Part shown: one piece after another, positions 50,209 to 59,166 of the stretch
Layout: every line of letters begins with the position of its first letter
Position numbering within the stretch: position 1 is the stretch's first letter
Assembly: GCA_029782145.1 (NCBI GenBank)
Contig: JAKOVH010000002.1
Location: 1-64,000, forward strand
From: Actinomycetes bacterium
Lineage (GTDB): Bacteria > Actinomycetota > Acidimicrobiia > Acidimicrobiales > Acidimicrobilacustridaceae
DNA length: 64,000 nucleotides
Direction of reading: 5' to 3'
Translations under genes and position numbers: made by a program
The notes under the pieces: generated by a model
Seen by the model: the letters and a program-made list of their open reading frames with translations, nothing else
The model's database searches: none
Told to the model about the DNA's origin: nothing

Positions 50209-51297
50209 ATGACGAACGGGGGGCGCCGTGTGCTGTTGGCGCCGGGCGAGGTGGTCGAGCAGGTCGTCCTGGAGCAGTGCGCAGGCCCGCGGGTCGGGGA
50301 TGCCGTGACCGCGCCGGGGGTACGAGACCAACCGGTGAGTGACCCATCCCGGCCGCGAGCGTCCGGCGAGCCCAGCGTCGCCGTCGTCATCACGACCTAC
50401 GAGCACGCTCGCTTCGTGGAGGGCGCGGTCCGCAGCGTCCTCGCCCAGACCGTGCCCGTCGACGAGATCATCGTGGTCGACGACGGCTCGAGCGACCGCC
50501 CGCAGGACGTCGTCGCCGGGTTCCCCCAGGTGAGGATCGTCTCCCAACCGAACCGCGGCCTGGCCGCGGCCCGCAACGTGGGCTGGCGCACGGCACGCTC
50601 GGACCTGGTGCTGTTCCTCGACGCCGACGACCGGCTGGTGCCCATCGCCGTCGAGGCCAACCGCCGGGCGTTGGCGGCGGCCCCCGAGGCGGCGCTGGCC
50701 TACGGGGCCTACGTGCTGGTCGACGTGGCATCGGCACGGATCAAGCAGCCCGAGCAGTTCCCGCTGGCGACCTACGAGCGGCTCCTCGAGCGCAACGTGA
50801 TCGGCATGCACGGCGCCGTGCTCTACCGCCGGGCCGCGCTCGAGGCGATCGGCGGGTTCGACGAGCGCCTGCGGGCCTGCGAGGACTGGGACGTCTACCT
50901 GCGCCTGGCCCGCCACAGCCCCCTCGCCCGCACGCCCCACGTCGTCGCCCAGTACTGGCGCCACGACTCGAACATGTCCGGCGACCCCGCCACGATGGTG
51001 GCGGCCGCCCAGACGGTGCTGCGGGGCCAGGCCGGCGACGCCGGGGCGCTCGGGCTCGGTGCGCGGCTCCGGCGCAGCGCCCGCGCCTCCGGGGCCGACC
51101 ACTGCGCCGAATGGTGGTATCGGGTGGTGGGGGCCGCGGTCCGCCGCCAGCCCGTCCGCCCGGTCCTCGCCCGAGGCCCGGCACTGGCCCGCGTCGCACC
51201 GGTATCGTTCCTGCTCGCGCCGTGGAGGGTCGGTGCCCGTGAGTACCGGCGGTTCGAAGCGAGGAGCAGGCGCGTGGCTCCAGAGGGTCAGGGGTGA
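50209..51297 (+). CDS. Family 2 glycosyltransferase
   Basis: A 362-residue GT-A enzyme. VAVVITTYEHARFVEGAVRS opens the fold, IIVVDDGSS gives the nucleotide-binding acidic residues, FLDADDRL gives the DxD metal site and RACEDWDVYLRLAR the catalytic ED region. ATG 50209 has GGAGGG upstream; GTG 50335 is a shorter alternative. It begins a run of twelve genes on the same strand for making and exporting a surface polysaccharide. Confidence 0.88.
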   Translation: MTNGGRRVLLAPGEVVEQVVLEQCAGPRVGDAVTAPGVRDQPVSDPSRPRASGEPSVAVVITTYEHARFVEGAVRSVLAQTVPVDEIIVVDDGSSDRPQDVVAGFPQVRIVSQPNRGLAAARNVGWRTARSDLVLFLDADDRLVPIAVEANRRALAAAPEAALAYGAYVLVDVASARIKQPEQFPLATYERLLERNVIGMHGAVLYRRAALEAIGGFDERLRACEDWDVYLRLARHSPLARTPHVVAQYWRHDSNMSGDPATMVAAAQTVLRGQAGDAGALGLGARLRRSARASGADHCAEWWYRVVGAAVRRQPVRPVLARGPALARVAPVSFLLAPWRVGAREYRRFEARSRRVAPEGQG

Positions 51298-52274
51298 AGG
51301 TCTCGGTCGTGATGCCGTGCCGCGACGCGGCGCCGTACCTCCCCGAAGCGGTGGCGAGCGTCCGGCGGCAGGCCGGCGTGGAGTGGGAGCTGCTCGTCGT
51401 CGACGACGGCTCGACCGACGCGTCGCTCTCGCTGGCCCGCGAGCAGGCGGAGGCCGATCCTCGCATCCGGGTCCTGGCCACCGGGGCCGACCGCCGGGGC
51501 GCGGCCGCGGCGCGCAACGTCGGGCTGGCCGCCGCCGACGGTGACCTCATGGCCTTCCTCGACGCCGACGACGTGCTGCTGCCCGGGACGCTGCACCACC
51601 GAGCCGAGGCGCTGCGGGCCCAGCCGGCGGCGGTGGCGACCTACGGGCCCTCCCGGTGGCGCCACCCGGGCCACCCGCATCTCGACCGCGACGAGCGGAT
51701 GCGGGGCGTGGCCGGGCGGGTCCATCCACCGCCGGCGCTGCTGAACAAGGTCGTGCTGCTCAACCGCAGCGACGTGCCCTGCACGTGCGGTGTCGTGGTG
51801 CGGGCCGGGGCGGTCCGGGAGGTGGGCGGCTTCGACGAGGGCTTCTACCTGTTCGAGGACCAGACCCTGTGGGTCAAGCTGTTCCTGCGCCACCCCGTCC
51901 ACGTCGACGCGTTCGTGGGCGCCGAGTACCGGCGGCACCCGGGCTCGCTGACGGCGCGGGTCGACGGCCCGGGCGCCTTCGGCACCCCTCGGCACGCGTC
52001 GGCCCGCCAGAACTTCCTCGACTGGGTGGAGTCCTACGCCCGCCACGAGGGACGCCTCGACGCGTCGGTCGAGCGGTCGCTGCGGATCGCCCGCCACCGG
52101 GCGGAGGGCCCCGCCCCGGCCGACGGCTCGCACCGGGCAGCCGTCACCCGATCGGACCGGCTGGCCGCGAGCTGGCTCGAGGTGGAGTCGACGTTCACCC
52201 GCCAGGCGGCCCGGGCCCGTCGATGGCGGCGACGAGCCGGGCTGGCCGTGCGCGACAAGCGGGCCAGGGCGTGA
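51294..52274 (+). CDS. Family 2 glycosyltransferase
   Basis: A 326-residue GT2 enzyme: VSVVMPCRDAAPYLPEAV, LLVVDDGSTD, AFLDADDVLLPG and YLFEDQTLWVKLFLR. The C-terminus is basic. The GTG at 51294 overlaps the preceding stop by 4 nt, as do most junctions in this operon. It shares overall layout with the GT2 at 61168-62055, so the two may add similar sugars. Confidence 0.88.
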   Translation: MKVSVVMPCRDAAPYLPEAVASVRRQAGVEWELLVVDDGSTDASLSLAREQAEADPRIRVLATGADRRGAAAARNVGLAAADGDLMAFLDADDVLLPGTLHHRAEALRAQPAAVATYGPSRWRHPGHPHLDRDERMRGVAGRVHPPPALLNKVVLLNRSDVPCTCGVVVRAGAVREVGGFDEGFYLFEDQTLWVKLFLRHPVHVDAFVGAEYRRHPGSLTARVDGPGAFGTPRHASARQNFLDWVESYARHEGRLDASVERSLRIARHRAEGPAPADGSHRAAVTRSDRLAASWLEVESTFTRQAARARRWRRRAGLAVRDKRARA

Positions 52275-53086
52275 CCGGCTCCTGGCGCGGCGCGGCCCGG
52301 CCGCGCGCCCTGAGCCTCCCCGGGTCGCTCCGCCGCGGTGCCAGCCGGGCCCTCGGGCACCCACGAGTCTCGGCGCTCACCAGCCGGCTCGGCGTCGACG
52401 CCGGCGTCGAGTGGGCCACCGCCCCGCCGGTCGGGCGGGTGCGCTTCGGCGACCTGCGCCGCACCCGGCCGGTGGCCTCCGACTTCGGGTACGGCCGGGG
52501 AGGCCCCGTCGACCGCTACTACATCGAGGCCTTCCTCGAGGCGCACCGCGACGACGTCCGCGGGCGCGTGCTCGAGGTGGGCGACGACTCCTACACCAGG
52601 AGGTTCGGCGGCGAACAGGTCGACGCTGCCGACGTGCTGCACGTCGATGCCGCCTCCGGCGCCCGCTTCGTCGGGGACCTCGCCGACGGCGGCTTCCTGC
52701 CCGACGACGCCTTCGACTGCGTCGTGCTCACCCAGACGCTGCACCTGATCTACGACTTCGAGGCGGCGCTGCGCACCCTCCGACGGGTGCTGGCCCCCGG
52801 CGGCGTGCTGCTGTTGACCGTGCCGGGCATCTCCAACACCGATCCGGGGGAGTGGGGCTCGACGTGGCACTACTCGTTCACCGAGCACTCCCTGGCCCGC
52901 ATGCTCGGCGACGCGTTCCCCGGCTTCGAGCTCACGACCCGCTCCTACGGCAACGTGCTCGCCGCGGTGGCGTTCCTGCACGGCCTCTCCGCCGTGGAGC
53001 TCACGAGCGCCGAGCTCGACGACCACCACGTCGAGTACAGCCTGGTCCACGCCGCCCGGGTGCGGCGCCCCCCGAGGGACCGGTGA
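52271..53086 (+). CDS. SAM-dependent methyltransferase of the polysaccharide cluster
   Basis: A 271-residue protein. An N-terminal region of about 85 residues precedes GRVLEVGDDSYTRRFGGEQV and DVLHVDAASGARFVGDLADG, then DDAFDCVVLTQTLHLIYDFE and RVLAPGGVLLLTVPGIS, matching motifs I to post-II of type-11 methyltransferases. In such clusters these enzymes cap or decorate sugar chains and can set chain length before Wzt recognises the end. GTG 52271 overlaps the upstream stop. Confidence 0.82.
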   Translation: MTGSWRGAARPRALSLPGSLRRGASRALGHPRVSALTSRLGVDAGVEWATAPPVGRVRFGDLRRTRPVASDFGYGRGGPVDRYYIEAFLEAHRDDVRGRVLEVGDDSYTRRFGGEQVDAADVLHVDAASGARFVGDLADGGFLPDDAFDCVVLTQTLHLIYDFEAALRTLRRVLAPGGVLLLTVPGISNTDPGEWGSTWHYSFTEHSLARMLGDAFPGFELTTRSYGNVLAAVAFLHGLSAVELTSAELDDHHVEYSLVHAARVRRPPRDR

Positions 53087-53090
53087 GGCG

Positions 53091-54005
53091 GTGAGCGACC
53101 CCACCGGCCCGGCCTCCGCCCCGGCCGGTCCGGTCCCTGCCCCGGCCGGTCCGGCCCCTGCCTCCGCCGGGCGGCACCAGCACGGCTGGGTCGTCAACGC
53201 CCCGGCGAAGGGCTGGTGGGCGCCGCTGCGCCTGTCCCAGCTGTGGACGTCGCGGGAGCTCGTCGCCTTCTTCGCCCTGCGCGACCTGCGCGTGCGCTAC
53301 AAGCAGGCGTTCTTCGGGGGCGCGTGGGCGGTGGTGCAGCCGCTGATCGGCGCGCTCGCCTTCACCGTGCTGTTCCACCGGGTCGTCGGCGTCGACGTCG
53401 AGGGCGGCTCCTACTTCGCCTTCGCCCTCGTGGGCTACGCCGTGTGGGGCTACGTCACCAGCACCGTGCAGAACGGCGCGGGCAGCCTGCTCAACAACGC
53501 CGACCTGATCACCAAGGTCAGCTTCCCGCTGATCGTGGCGCCGGCCGCCACGCTGCTGCCGCCGCTCGTCGACCTGGCGGTGGCCCTCGTGCTGGGCACG
53601 GCGGTCGCCCTCGCCACCGGATCGCTGCCCTCGGCGTGGGCGGTGGTGGAGCTGCCGCTCGGCTTGGCGCTGCTGGTGCTCGCCGTGGTCGCGCCGGTCG
53701 CCTACTTCAGCGCCACCGTGGTGAAGTACCGCGACGTCCTTCCGCTCGTGGTCTTCGGCCTGCAGTTCGTGCTGTTCGTGACGCCCATCGCCTACCCGCC
53801 GGAGATGGTCTCCGAGCCGTGGCGGCTGTGGCTCTACCTGAACCCGGTGGCCGGTGCGGTGGGAGCGCTGCGGGCCGCGCTCGTCGGCACGAGCGCCCCG
53901 GCCGCCGGGGAGCTGGCCCTGTCGACGGCGGTCGGCGTGCTCCTCGGCGTCGTCGGGCTCGTCCGCTTCCGGCGGGGCGAGCGCGAGTTCGCGGACATCG
54001 TGTGA
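53091..54005 (+). CDS. ABC-2 type polysaccharide exporter permease (Wzm-like)
   Basis: A 304-residue membrane protein. The N-terminus is Pro/Ala-rich (APAGPVPAPAGPAPASAG). SRELVAFFALRDLRVRYKQA, the coupling helix of Wzm/TagG proteins, leads to six hydrophobic segments. FFGGAWAVVQPLIGALAFTV and PIAYPPEMVSEPWRLWLYLN are typical of O-antigen and teichoic-acid exporters. It precedes the matching ATPase with a one-base overlap. It would carry lipid-linked glycan across the membrane. Confidence 0.9.
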   Translation: MSDPTGPASAPAGPVPAPAGPAPASAGRHQHGWVVNAPAKGWWAPLRLSQLWTSRELVAFFALRDLRVRYKQAFFGGAWAVVQPLIGALAFTVLFHRVVGVDVEGGSYFAFALVGYAVWGYVTSTVQNGAGSLLNNADLITKVSFPLIVAPAATLLPPLVDLAVALVLGTAVALATGSLPSAWAVVELPLGLALLVLAVVAPVAYFSATVVKYRDVLPLVVFGLQFVLFVTPIAYPPEMVSEPWRLWLYLNPVAGAVGALRAALVGTSAPAAGELALSTAVGVLLGVVGLVRFRRGEREFADIV

Positions 54006-55255
54006 TGGGCCGCAACGCCATCGAGCTCGAGGCCGTGTCCAAGCGGTACCGGCTCGGCGAGCACCACGGGCAGGGCCTCGACCTGCGAGACGCCCTGGCC
54101 GCGCTGGCGGCGCGGGTTCGCCGCGGCGAGCGTCGTCGGGCCGAGGAGATCTGGTCGCTGCGCGGCGTCGACCTCGAGGTGCCGGAGGGCACGGCGCTGG
54201 GCGTCGTCGGCCGCAACGGCGCCGGCAAGAGCACCCTGCTCAGGGTCGTGAACCACATCACCGCGCCCACCGAGGGCGTGTGCCGCACCCGGGGCCGGAT
54301 CGGGTCGCTGCTCGAGGTGGGCACCGGCTTCCACAAGGAGCTCACCGGGCTGGAGAACACCTACCTCAACGGCGCCATCCTCGGCATGACCAAGGCCGAG
54401 GTCAGCGCCCGCCTCGACGAGATCGTCGCCTTCGCCGGCCTCGAGGGGTTCATGGACACACCCGTCAAGCGCTACTCGTCGGGCATGTACCTGCGGCTCG
54501 GGTTCTCGGTGGCGGCCCACATGGAGGCCGACATCCTCCTCGTCGACGAGGTGCTTGCCGTCGGCGACGCCGAGTTCCAGCGCCGCTGCCTCGGCAAGAT
54601 GGGCGAGGTGGAGCGCAGCGGTCGCACGGTGCTGTTCGTGAGCCACGACCAGCACGCCATCGCCCGGCTGTGCGAGACGTCGGTGTGGCTCGACCGCGGG
54701 CAGGTGCGCATGGCCGGCCCCACCGAGGCGGTGCTGCGCGCCTACCACGCGAGCGACGCCCACGGGACGGTGGTGCAGCTGCCGGAGGACGCCCGCACCC
54801 CGGCCCAGGTCGTCAAGACGTCGGTCGTCGACGAGAGCTACCAGCCACGGGACTCGTTCCCGCTCGACGAGGTGCCGCGCATCGCCGTGGGCCTGGTCGT
54901 GCGGGAGCGGATCCCCGGCCTCGACGTCGCCGTGCTGGTCTCGAACGCCCGGGGGGTGGCGCTGCTCGACCTCGCCATGACCGACGCCGGTCGCCCGTCG
55001 CTCGACGTCCCGGGCCGCTATGTCGTGGAGTGCCGCCTCCCTCACCTGCTGGTGCCCGACGAGTACCGGGTGAGCATCTGGGTCGGCACGCAGTACGAGA
55101 CGGTCGAGATGCACGAGGGCGTGCTGAGCTTCCTCGTGGAGGGCGAGGAGCGCGACCGCCGACGGGCGGTCAGGGCCGAGGCCGGCTGGCGGGCCGCCCG
55201 CGTCGACGACCACCTGCGCGGCTCGGCGAGGGCACTCGGCGGGAGCAGCGCATGA
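54005..55255 (+). CDS. ABC exporter ATP-binding protein with C-terminal carbohydrate-binding domain (Wzt-like)
   Basis: A 416-residue ATPase. Walker A GRNGAGKST (about 72-80), the signature YSSGMYLRLGF, Walker B ILLVDEVLAVGD and the switch FVSHD are clear. After about residue 260 there is a beta-rich Wzt-C-like domain (RIAVGLVVRERIPGLDVAV, then YRVSIWVG), which in Wzt binds the glycan end. ATG 54005. It pairs with the permease just upstream. Confidence 0.92.
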   Translation: MGRNAIELEAVSKRYRLGEHHGQGLDLRDALAALAARVRRGERRRAEEIWSLRGVDLEVPEGTALGVVGRNGAGKSTLLRVVNHITAPTEGVCRTRGRIGSLLEVGTGFHKELTGLENTYLNGAILGMTKAEVSARLDEIVAFAGLEGFMDTPVKRYSSGMYLRLGFSVAAHMEADILLVDEVLAVGDAEFQRRCLGKMGEVERSGRTVLFVSHDQHAIARLCETSVWLDRGQVRMAGPTEAVLRAYHASDAHGTVVQLPEDARTPAQVVKTSVVDESYQPRDSFPLDEVPRIAVGLVVRERIPGLDVAVLVSNARGVALLDLAMTDAGRPSLDVPGRYVVECRLPHLLVPDEYRVSIWVGTQYETVEMHEGVLSFLVEGEERDRRRAVRAEAGWRAARVDDHLRGSARALGGSSA

Positions 55256-56286
55256 GCTCCGGGCTGCGGCGACGGGCGCGGGCGTCGGTCGGGCGCACGG
55301 CCCACGCGGTGCGCGGCCGGGTGCGAGGTCGGGTGCGAGGTCGGGTGCGAGGGCCCCGGCCGGCGGTGCTCATGTACCACCGCATCGCCCGTGAGGCGGT
55401 CGACCCCTGGGCGCTGGCGGTCTCGCCGGAGCGGTTCGGGGCCCAGATCGACTGGCTGGCCCGCCGGCGCAGCGTCTGGCCCCTCGGCGCCTTCGCCGAA
55501 CGCCTCGCCGCCGGCGACCTCCCCGCCGACGCGGTGGCGCTCACCTTCGACGACGGCTACGCCTGCAACGCCCGGCTCGCCGCTCCCGTGCTGGAGCACC
55601 ACCGGGTGCCGGCGACGTTCTTCCTGGCCACCGACCCGATCAGCCGCGGGGAGGAGTACTGGTGGGACGACCTGGAGCGCATCGTCGGTGGGGCCCCGGA
55701 CGGGCAGCTCGCCGTGGACGTCGAGGGCCGCGAGCTGGTCCTCGACCTCGGGGCGGCCGGCTCGGCGTGGACCTGGGCCCCCGGTGCCCCGGCGGGCACC
55801 ACGCGCCAGCGCGCATACCTGGAGCTGTGGGCCGAGCTGCGCCGCCTCGGTGACGCCGATCGGCGTGCGGCCCTCGAGCAGCTGCGCCACCAGGCGGGCG
55901 TGCCCGTGCTGCCTCGCGACACCCACCGTCCCATGACCGTCGAGGAGGTCATGGCCCTGGTCGACAGCCCGGTCGTGGAGATCGGCGCCCACACCGCCAC
56001 CCACCCCCCGCTCAGCGAGCGGGCCCGGGACGACCAGGCGGAGGACATCGAACGGGGTCGCGCCGCGTGCCGGAGCTGGGGCGCGGCCCCGACGACGTTC
56101 GCCTACCCCTACGGCGACCTCGACGACGTCACCGTCGAGGTGGCGCGCGAGCTGGGGTTCGTCGCCGCCTGCACCACCGAGGCCCGCACGGCCCGACCGT
56201 GGTCGGACCCGCTGCGCCTCCCTCGCCTGGCGGTGGGCGACTGGTCCGTCAGCCGCCTGGCGGGAGCGCTCAGGATGGCCCCGTGA
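55252..56286 (+). CDS. Polysaccharide deacetylase (NodB-like)
   Basis: A 344-residue carbohydrate esterase of family 4. LMYHRIA starts the fold; ALTFDDGYACN holds the catalytic and metal aspartates; EIGAHTATHPPL gives the metal histidines; FAYPYGDLDD follows. The N-terminus carries a basic RGRVRGRVRGRVRG stretch from a 12-bp tandem repeat (55309-55350). The enzyme would remove acetyl groups from sugar residues in or near the cell envelope. ATG 55252 overlaps the ATPase stop. Confidence 0.9.
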   Translation: MSSGLRRRARASVGRTAHAVRGRVRGRVRGRVRGPRPAVLMYHRIAREAVDPWALAVSPERFGAQIDWLARRRSVWPLGAFAERLAAGDLPADAVALTFDDGYACNARLAAPVLEHHRVPATFFLATDPISRGEEYWWDDLERIVGGAPDGQLAVDVEGRELVLDLGAAGSAWTWAPGAPAGTTRQRAYLELWAELRRLGDADRRAALEQLRHQAGVPVLPRDTHRPMTVEEVMALVDSPVVEIGAHTATHPPLSERARDDQAEDIERGRAACRSWGAAPTTFAYPYGDLDDVTVEVARELGFVAACTTEARTARPWSDPLRLPRLAVGDWSVSRLAGALRMAP

Positions 56287-57191
56287 GCGCCGACGCGCCG
56301 GTCGAGGTGACGGTGGTCGTGGCGACCTTCGACCACGAGTCATCCATCGAGCGCGCCCTGCACAGCGTGCTGACCCAGCGCACCGAGCGGTCGCTGGAGG
56401 TCATCGTCAGCGAGGACTGCTCGACCGACGCCACACGGGATCTCGTGCTGCGGGCGGCCCGGTGCGACGAGAGGGTGCGGGTGATGCTCTCGGAGCACAA
56501 CCTGGCGTCCAACGAGGTCGTGGCCCGGGCCATCGGCGCGGCGCGAGGGAGGTACCTGTGCCTGCTCGACGGCGACGACTGGTGGTGCTCCCCCGACAAG
56601 GTGGAGCGGCAGGCGGCGTTCCTCGACGAGCACCCGGAGGCGTCGGCGGTCTTCCACAACGCCGTGATCGCCTACGACGACCTCGTCACCGACGAGCGTT
56701 GGACCCCGGCGACCCAGCCCCGGCACACCGACGCCCGGCGCATCTGGGAGGGCAACCCGTTCGCCACGTGCGCCGGGATGATGCGCACCGGGGCGCTCCA
56801 CGGCCTGGGTGCCTGGTACCACGACCTGTTCCCGATCACCGACTGGCCGCTGTACGTGCTGTGCGCGCGCTACGGGCTGCTGTGCTTCGACGACGACGTG
56901 GTCGGCGTCTACCGGCTGCACGCCGGAGGGGAGTTCTCGGCGCTGCCGCGCGACGCGAAGCTCGACGCCATCGCCGGCTTCTACGCGGCGATGCGACGCA
57001 GCGCCGGCGGGCACGATCCCGACCTCGACGCGGGCGCGGCCCGGTACTTCTTCGACCAGGCCTGGCAGCACGTCCACCTCGGTGAGCGCGACCTGGCCCG
57101 ACGCTGCGTGCGCCACGGCATCGAGCAGGGCCGGTCCCGGGCGCTGCGCAAGGAGCTGGTGCGCCTCGGGGGGCGGCTGTGGCGCCGCTGA
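56283..57191 (+). CDS. Family 2 glycosyltransferase
   Basis: A 302-residue GT2: VTVVVATFDHESSIERAL, EVIVSEDCSTD, CLLDGDDWW (DxD) and ITDWPLYVLCARYG. GTG 56283 overlaps the deacetylase stop. The acidic SEDCSTD motif and missing CxxED pattern place it in a group of teichuronic/LPS-type transferases. Its C-terminal helices are basic. Confidence 0.86.
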   Translation: MSADAPVEVTVVVATFDHESSIERALHSVLTQRTERSLEVIVSEDCSTDATRDLVLRAARCDERVRVMLSEHNLASNEVVARAIGAARGRYLCLLDGDDWWCSPDKVERQAAFLDEHPEASAVFHNAVIAYDDLVTDERWTPATQPRHTDARRIWEGNPFATCAGMMRTGALHGLGAWYHDLFPITDWPLYVLCARYGLLCFDDDVVGVYRLHAGGEFSALPRDAKLDAIAGFYAAMRRSAGGHDPDLDAGAARYFFDQAWQHVHLGERDLARRCVRHGIEQGRSRALRKELVRLGGRLWRR

Positions 57192-58150
57192 ACCCGCACC
57201 GGGCGTCGATCCACCCCGTGATGGGCAGCGCGCCCCGCCCCGTGTGGTCGGTGATGATCCCGACCTTCGAGTGCGCCGACCACCTCGCCGAGGCTCTCGA
57301 GAGCGTGCTCGTGCAGGACCCGGGGCCGGCCACCATGCAGATCGAGGTCGTCGACGACGGCTCGCTCGACGACCCGGAGTCGGTCGTGAGGGCGGTGGGA
57401 GGCGGTCGGGTCGGCTTCCACCGCCAGGCCGCCAACGTCGGCCACGTCCGCAACTTCGCCACGTGCCTGGCGCGGGCGAGAGGGGAGATCGTCCACCTGC
57501 TGCACGGCGACGACCGGGTGCTCCCGGGCTTCTACGAGGCGCTGGAGCGGGGCTTCCGCTCCTCCGAGCGCGTCGGTCTGGCGTTCTGCCGGTGGGCCAC
57601 CGTCGACGACGGCGGGCGGCGCACCGCGGTGGCCGCCCCGCTCCAAGCGGACCGGGGCCCGGTCCCGGCCGCCGTCGTCCGGCTGGCCGAGGAACAGCGC
57701 ATCGTCACGCCGTCGGTCGCGGTGCGCCGCTCGGCCTACGAGCAGCTCGGCGGGTTCGACGAGCGCCTGGTCTGCGCCGAGGACTACGAGATGTGGGTGC
57801 GGGTGGCCGCCCACTTCGACGTCTGGTACGAGCCCGAGCTCCTGGCCCACTATCGCACCCACGAGCGCTCCAACACCGGCCGCCACCAGCGCCTCGCCGA
57901 GGAGCTGAGGTACACCGCGACGGCCATCGCCCTCAACCGTGAGCACCTCCCGAGGCGTCAGCGGGCGCGGGTCAGCCGTCGGGCGCGCCGGGCCTACGCC
58001 GCCACCGCCATGGACCACGCCCGGGCCTACGCCGACGCCGCCGACACCGAGGCGGCGCGGGCGCACCTGCGGGTGGCGCTGCAGCTGAGCCGCTCGCCGC
58101 GCACCCTCGGCGCCGCCACCGCGGTGCTGGCGAAGGTGGTGCGCCCGTGA
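57179..58150 (+). CDS. Family 2 glycosyltransferase
   Basis: A 323-residue GT2: WSVMIPTFECADHLAEAL, IEVVDDGSLDD, LLHGDDRVLPGF and VCAEDYEMWVRVA. It overlaps the preceding gene by 13 nt, and its stop overlaps the next GTG. The HGDD form of the DxD motif differs from the LDADD of its neighbours, so it may use a different sugar donor. Confidence 0.86.
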   Translation: MAPLNPHRASIHPVMGSAPRPVWSVMIPTFECADHLAEALESVLVQDPGPATMQIEVVDDGSLDDPESVVRAVGGGRVGFHRQAANVGHVRNFATCLARARGEIVHLLHGDDRVLPGFYEALERGFRSSERVGLAFCRWATVDDGGRRTAVAAPLQADRGPVPAAVVRLAEEQRIVTPSVAVRRSAYEQLGGFDERLVCAEDYEMWVRVAAHFDVWYEPELLAHYRTHERSNTGRHQRLAEELRYTATAIALNREHLPRRQRARVSRRARRAYAATAMDHARAYADAADTEAARAHLRVALQLSRSPRTLGAATAVLAKVVRP

Positions 58151-59166
58151 TCGACGTGGCCGTCGTGGGCTGCGGTGAGGTCGCCCACCGCTACCACGCC
58201 CCGGCGCTGTCGGTGCTCGAGGGCACGGGTGCCCTGCGGGTCACCGCCGTGCTCGACCCGTCACGGCGCGCCGCGCAGCGGTTCGTCGACCGCTTCCGTG
58301 CGGCGCGGGCCGTCGCCGACCTCCCGGCGCTGCTGGCCACCCGGCCCGCCGTGGTGATCGTCGCCTCACCGCCGCGGTTCCACGCCGAGCAGGTGGTCGC
58401 CGCCCTCGAGGCCGGCTGCGACGTCCTCTGCGAGAAGCCGTTGGCCACCAGCGCGCCGGACGGCCGCCGCATGGTCGACGCCGCCGAGCGCACCGGGCGC
58501 CGGTTGGCCGTCGGGATGGTGCGCCGCCAGCTGCCGGCCACCCGGGCGCTGCGGCGCATCCTGCGCGCCGGCGTGCTCGGCGACATCCGCTCGGTCGAGT
58601 GCTTCGAGGGCGGCCCGTTCACCTGGCCGGTGGCCTCCCCGGACTACTTCCGCCCCGACGGCGGCAACGGGGGAGTGCTCCAGGACGTCGGCACGCACTG
58701 CCTGGACCTGCTCACCTGGTGGTTCGGCGAGCCCACCTCGACCCGCTACGCCGACGACGCCATGGGCGGCGTGGAGGCCAACTGCGAGCTCGCGCTCACC
58801 TTCGGCGCGACCGAGGCCCACGTGCGCCTTTCGAGGGACTGGGCCCGCCCCAACCGCTACGTGGTCGAGGGGACCAGGGGCCGTGCCGAGTGGGAGGTCG
58901 ACGAGGCGCGGGTCCTGCGCCTCGACCTGGACGACGGGCCCCTCGGCGACCTCGCCGTCGACGGGCCCGACCGGGACGGGTCGACAGCGGTGACCACCGA
59001 CTTCGAGGGCGCGTTCGTCGCCCAGCTGCGGGCCGTGGCCACCGGCCGCTGGGAGCAGCTGACGTCAGGGCGAGAGGCGCTGCCCGTGCTCGAGGTGGTC
59101 GACCGCTGCTACGCCTGCCGAGACACCATGCCGATGCCGTGGCTGCGGCCGGGTGGCGGGCGATGA
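58147..59166 (+). CDS. Gfo/Idh/MocA-family oxidoreductase
   Basis: A 339-residue NAD(P)-dependent sugar dehydrogenase. The Rossmann motif is VAVVGCGEVAHRYHAPAL; the family CEKPLA motif sits near 98; GGGVLQDVGTHCLDLLTWWF-like sequence (NGGVLQDVGTHCLDLLTWW) gives the catalytic HxxD region. It may make a keto or amino-sugar precursor for the polysaccharide. GTG 58147. Confidence 0.88.
   Translation: MIDVAVVGCGEVAHRYHAPALSVLEGTGALRVTAVLDPSRRAAQRFVDRFRAARAVADLPALLATRPAVVIVASPPRFHAEQVVAALEAGCDVLCEKPLATSAPDGRRMVDAAERTGRRLAVGMVRRQLPATRALRRILRAGVLGDIRSVECFEGGPFTWPVASPDYFRPDGGNGGVLQDVGTHCLDLLTWWFGEPTSTRYADDAMGGVEANCELALTFGATEAHVRLSRDWARPNRYVVEGTRGRAEWEVDEARVLRLDLDDGPLGDLAVDGPDRDGSTAVTTDFEGAFVAQLRAVATGRWEQLTSGREALPVLEVVDRCYACRDTMPMPWLRPGGGR

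Noticed and set aside
55309-55350. Functional repeat in the deacetylase gene
   Set aside because: The 12-bp tandem repeat encodes a basic VRGR linker in a poorly conserved N-terminus. It is probably simple slippage rather than a functional element.
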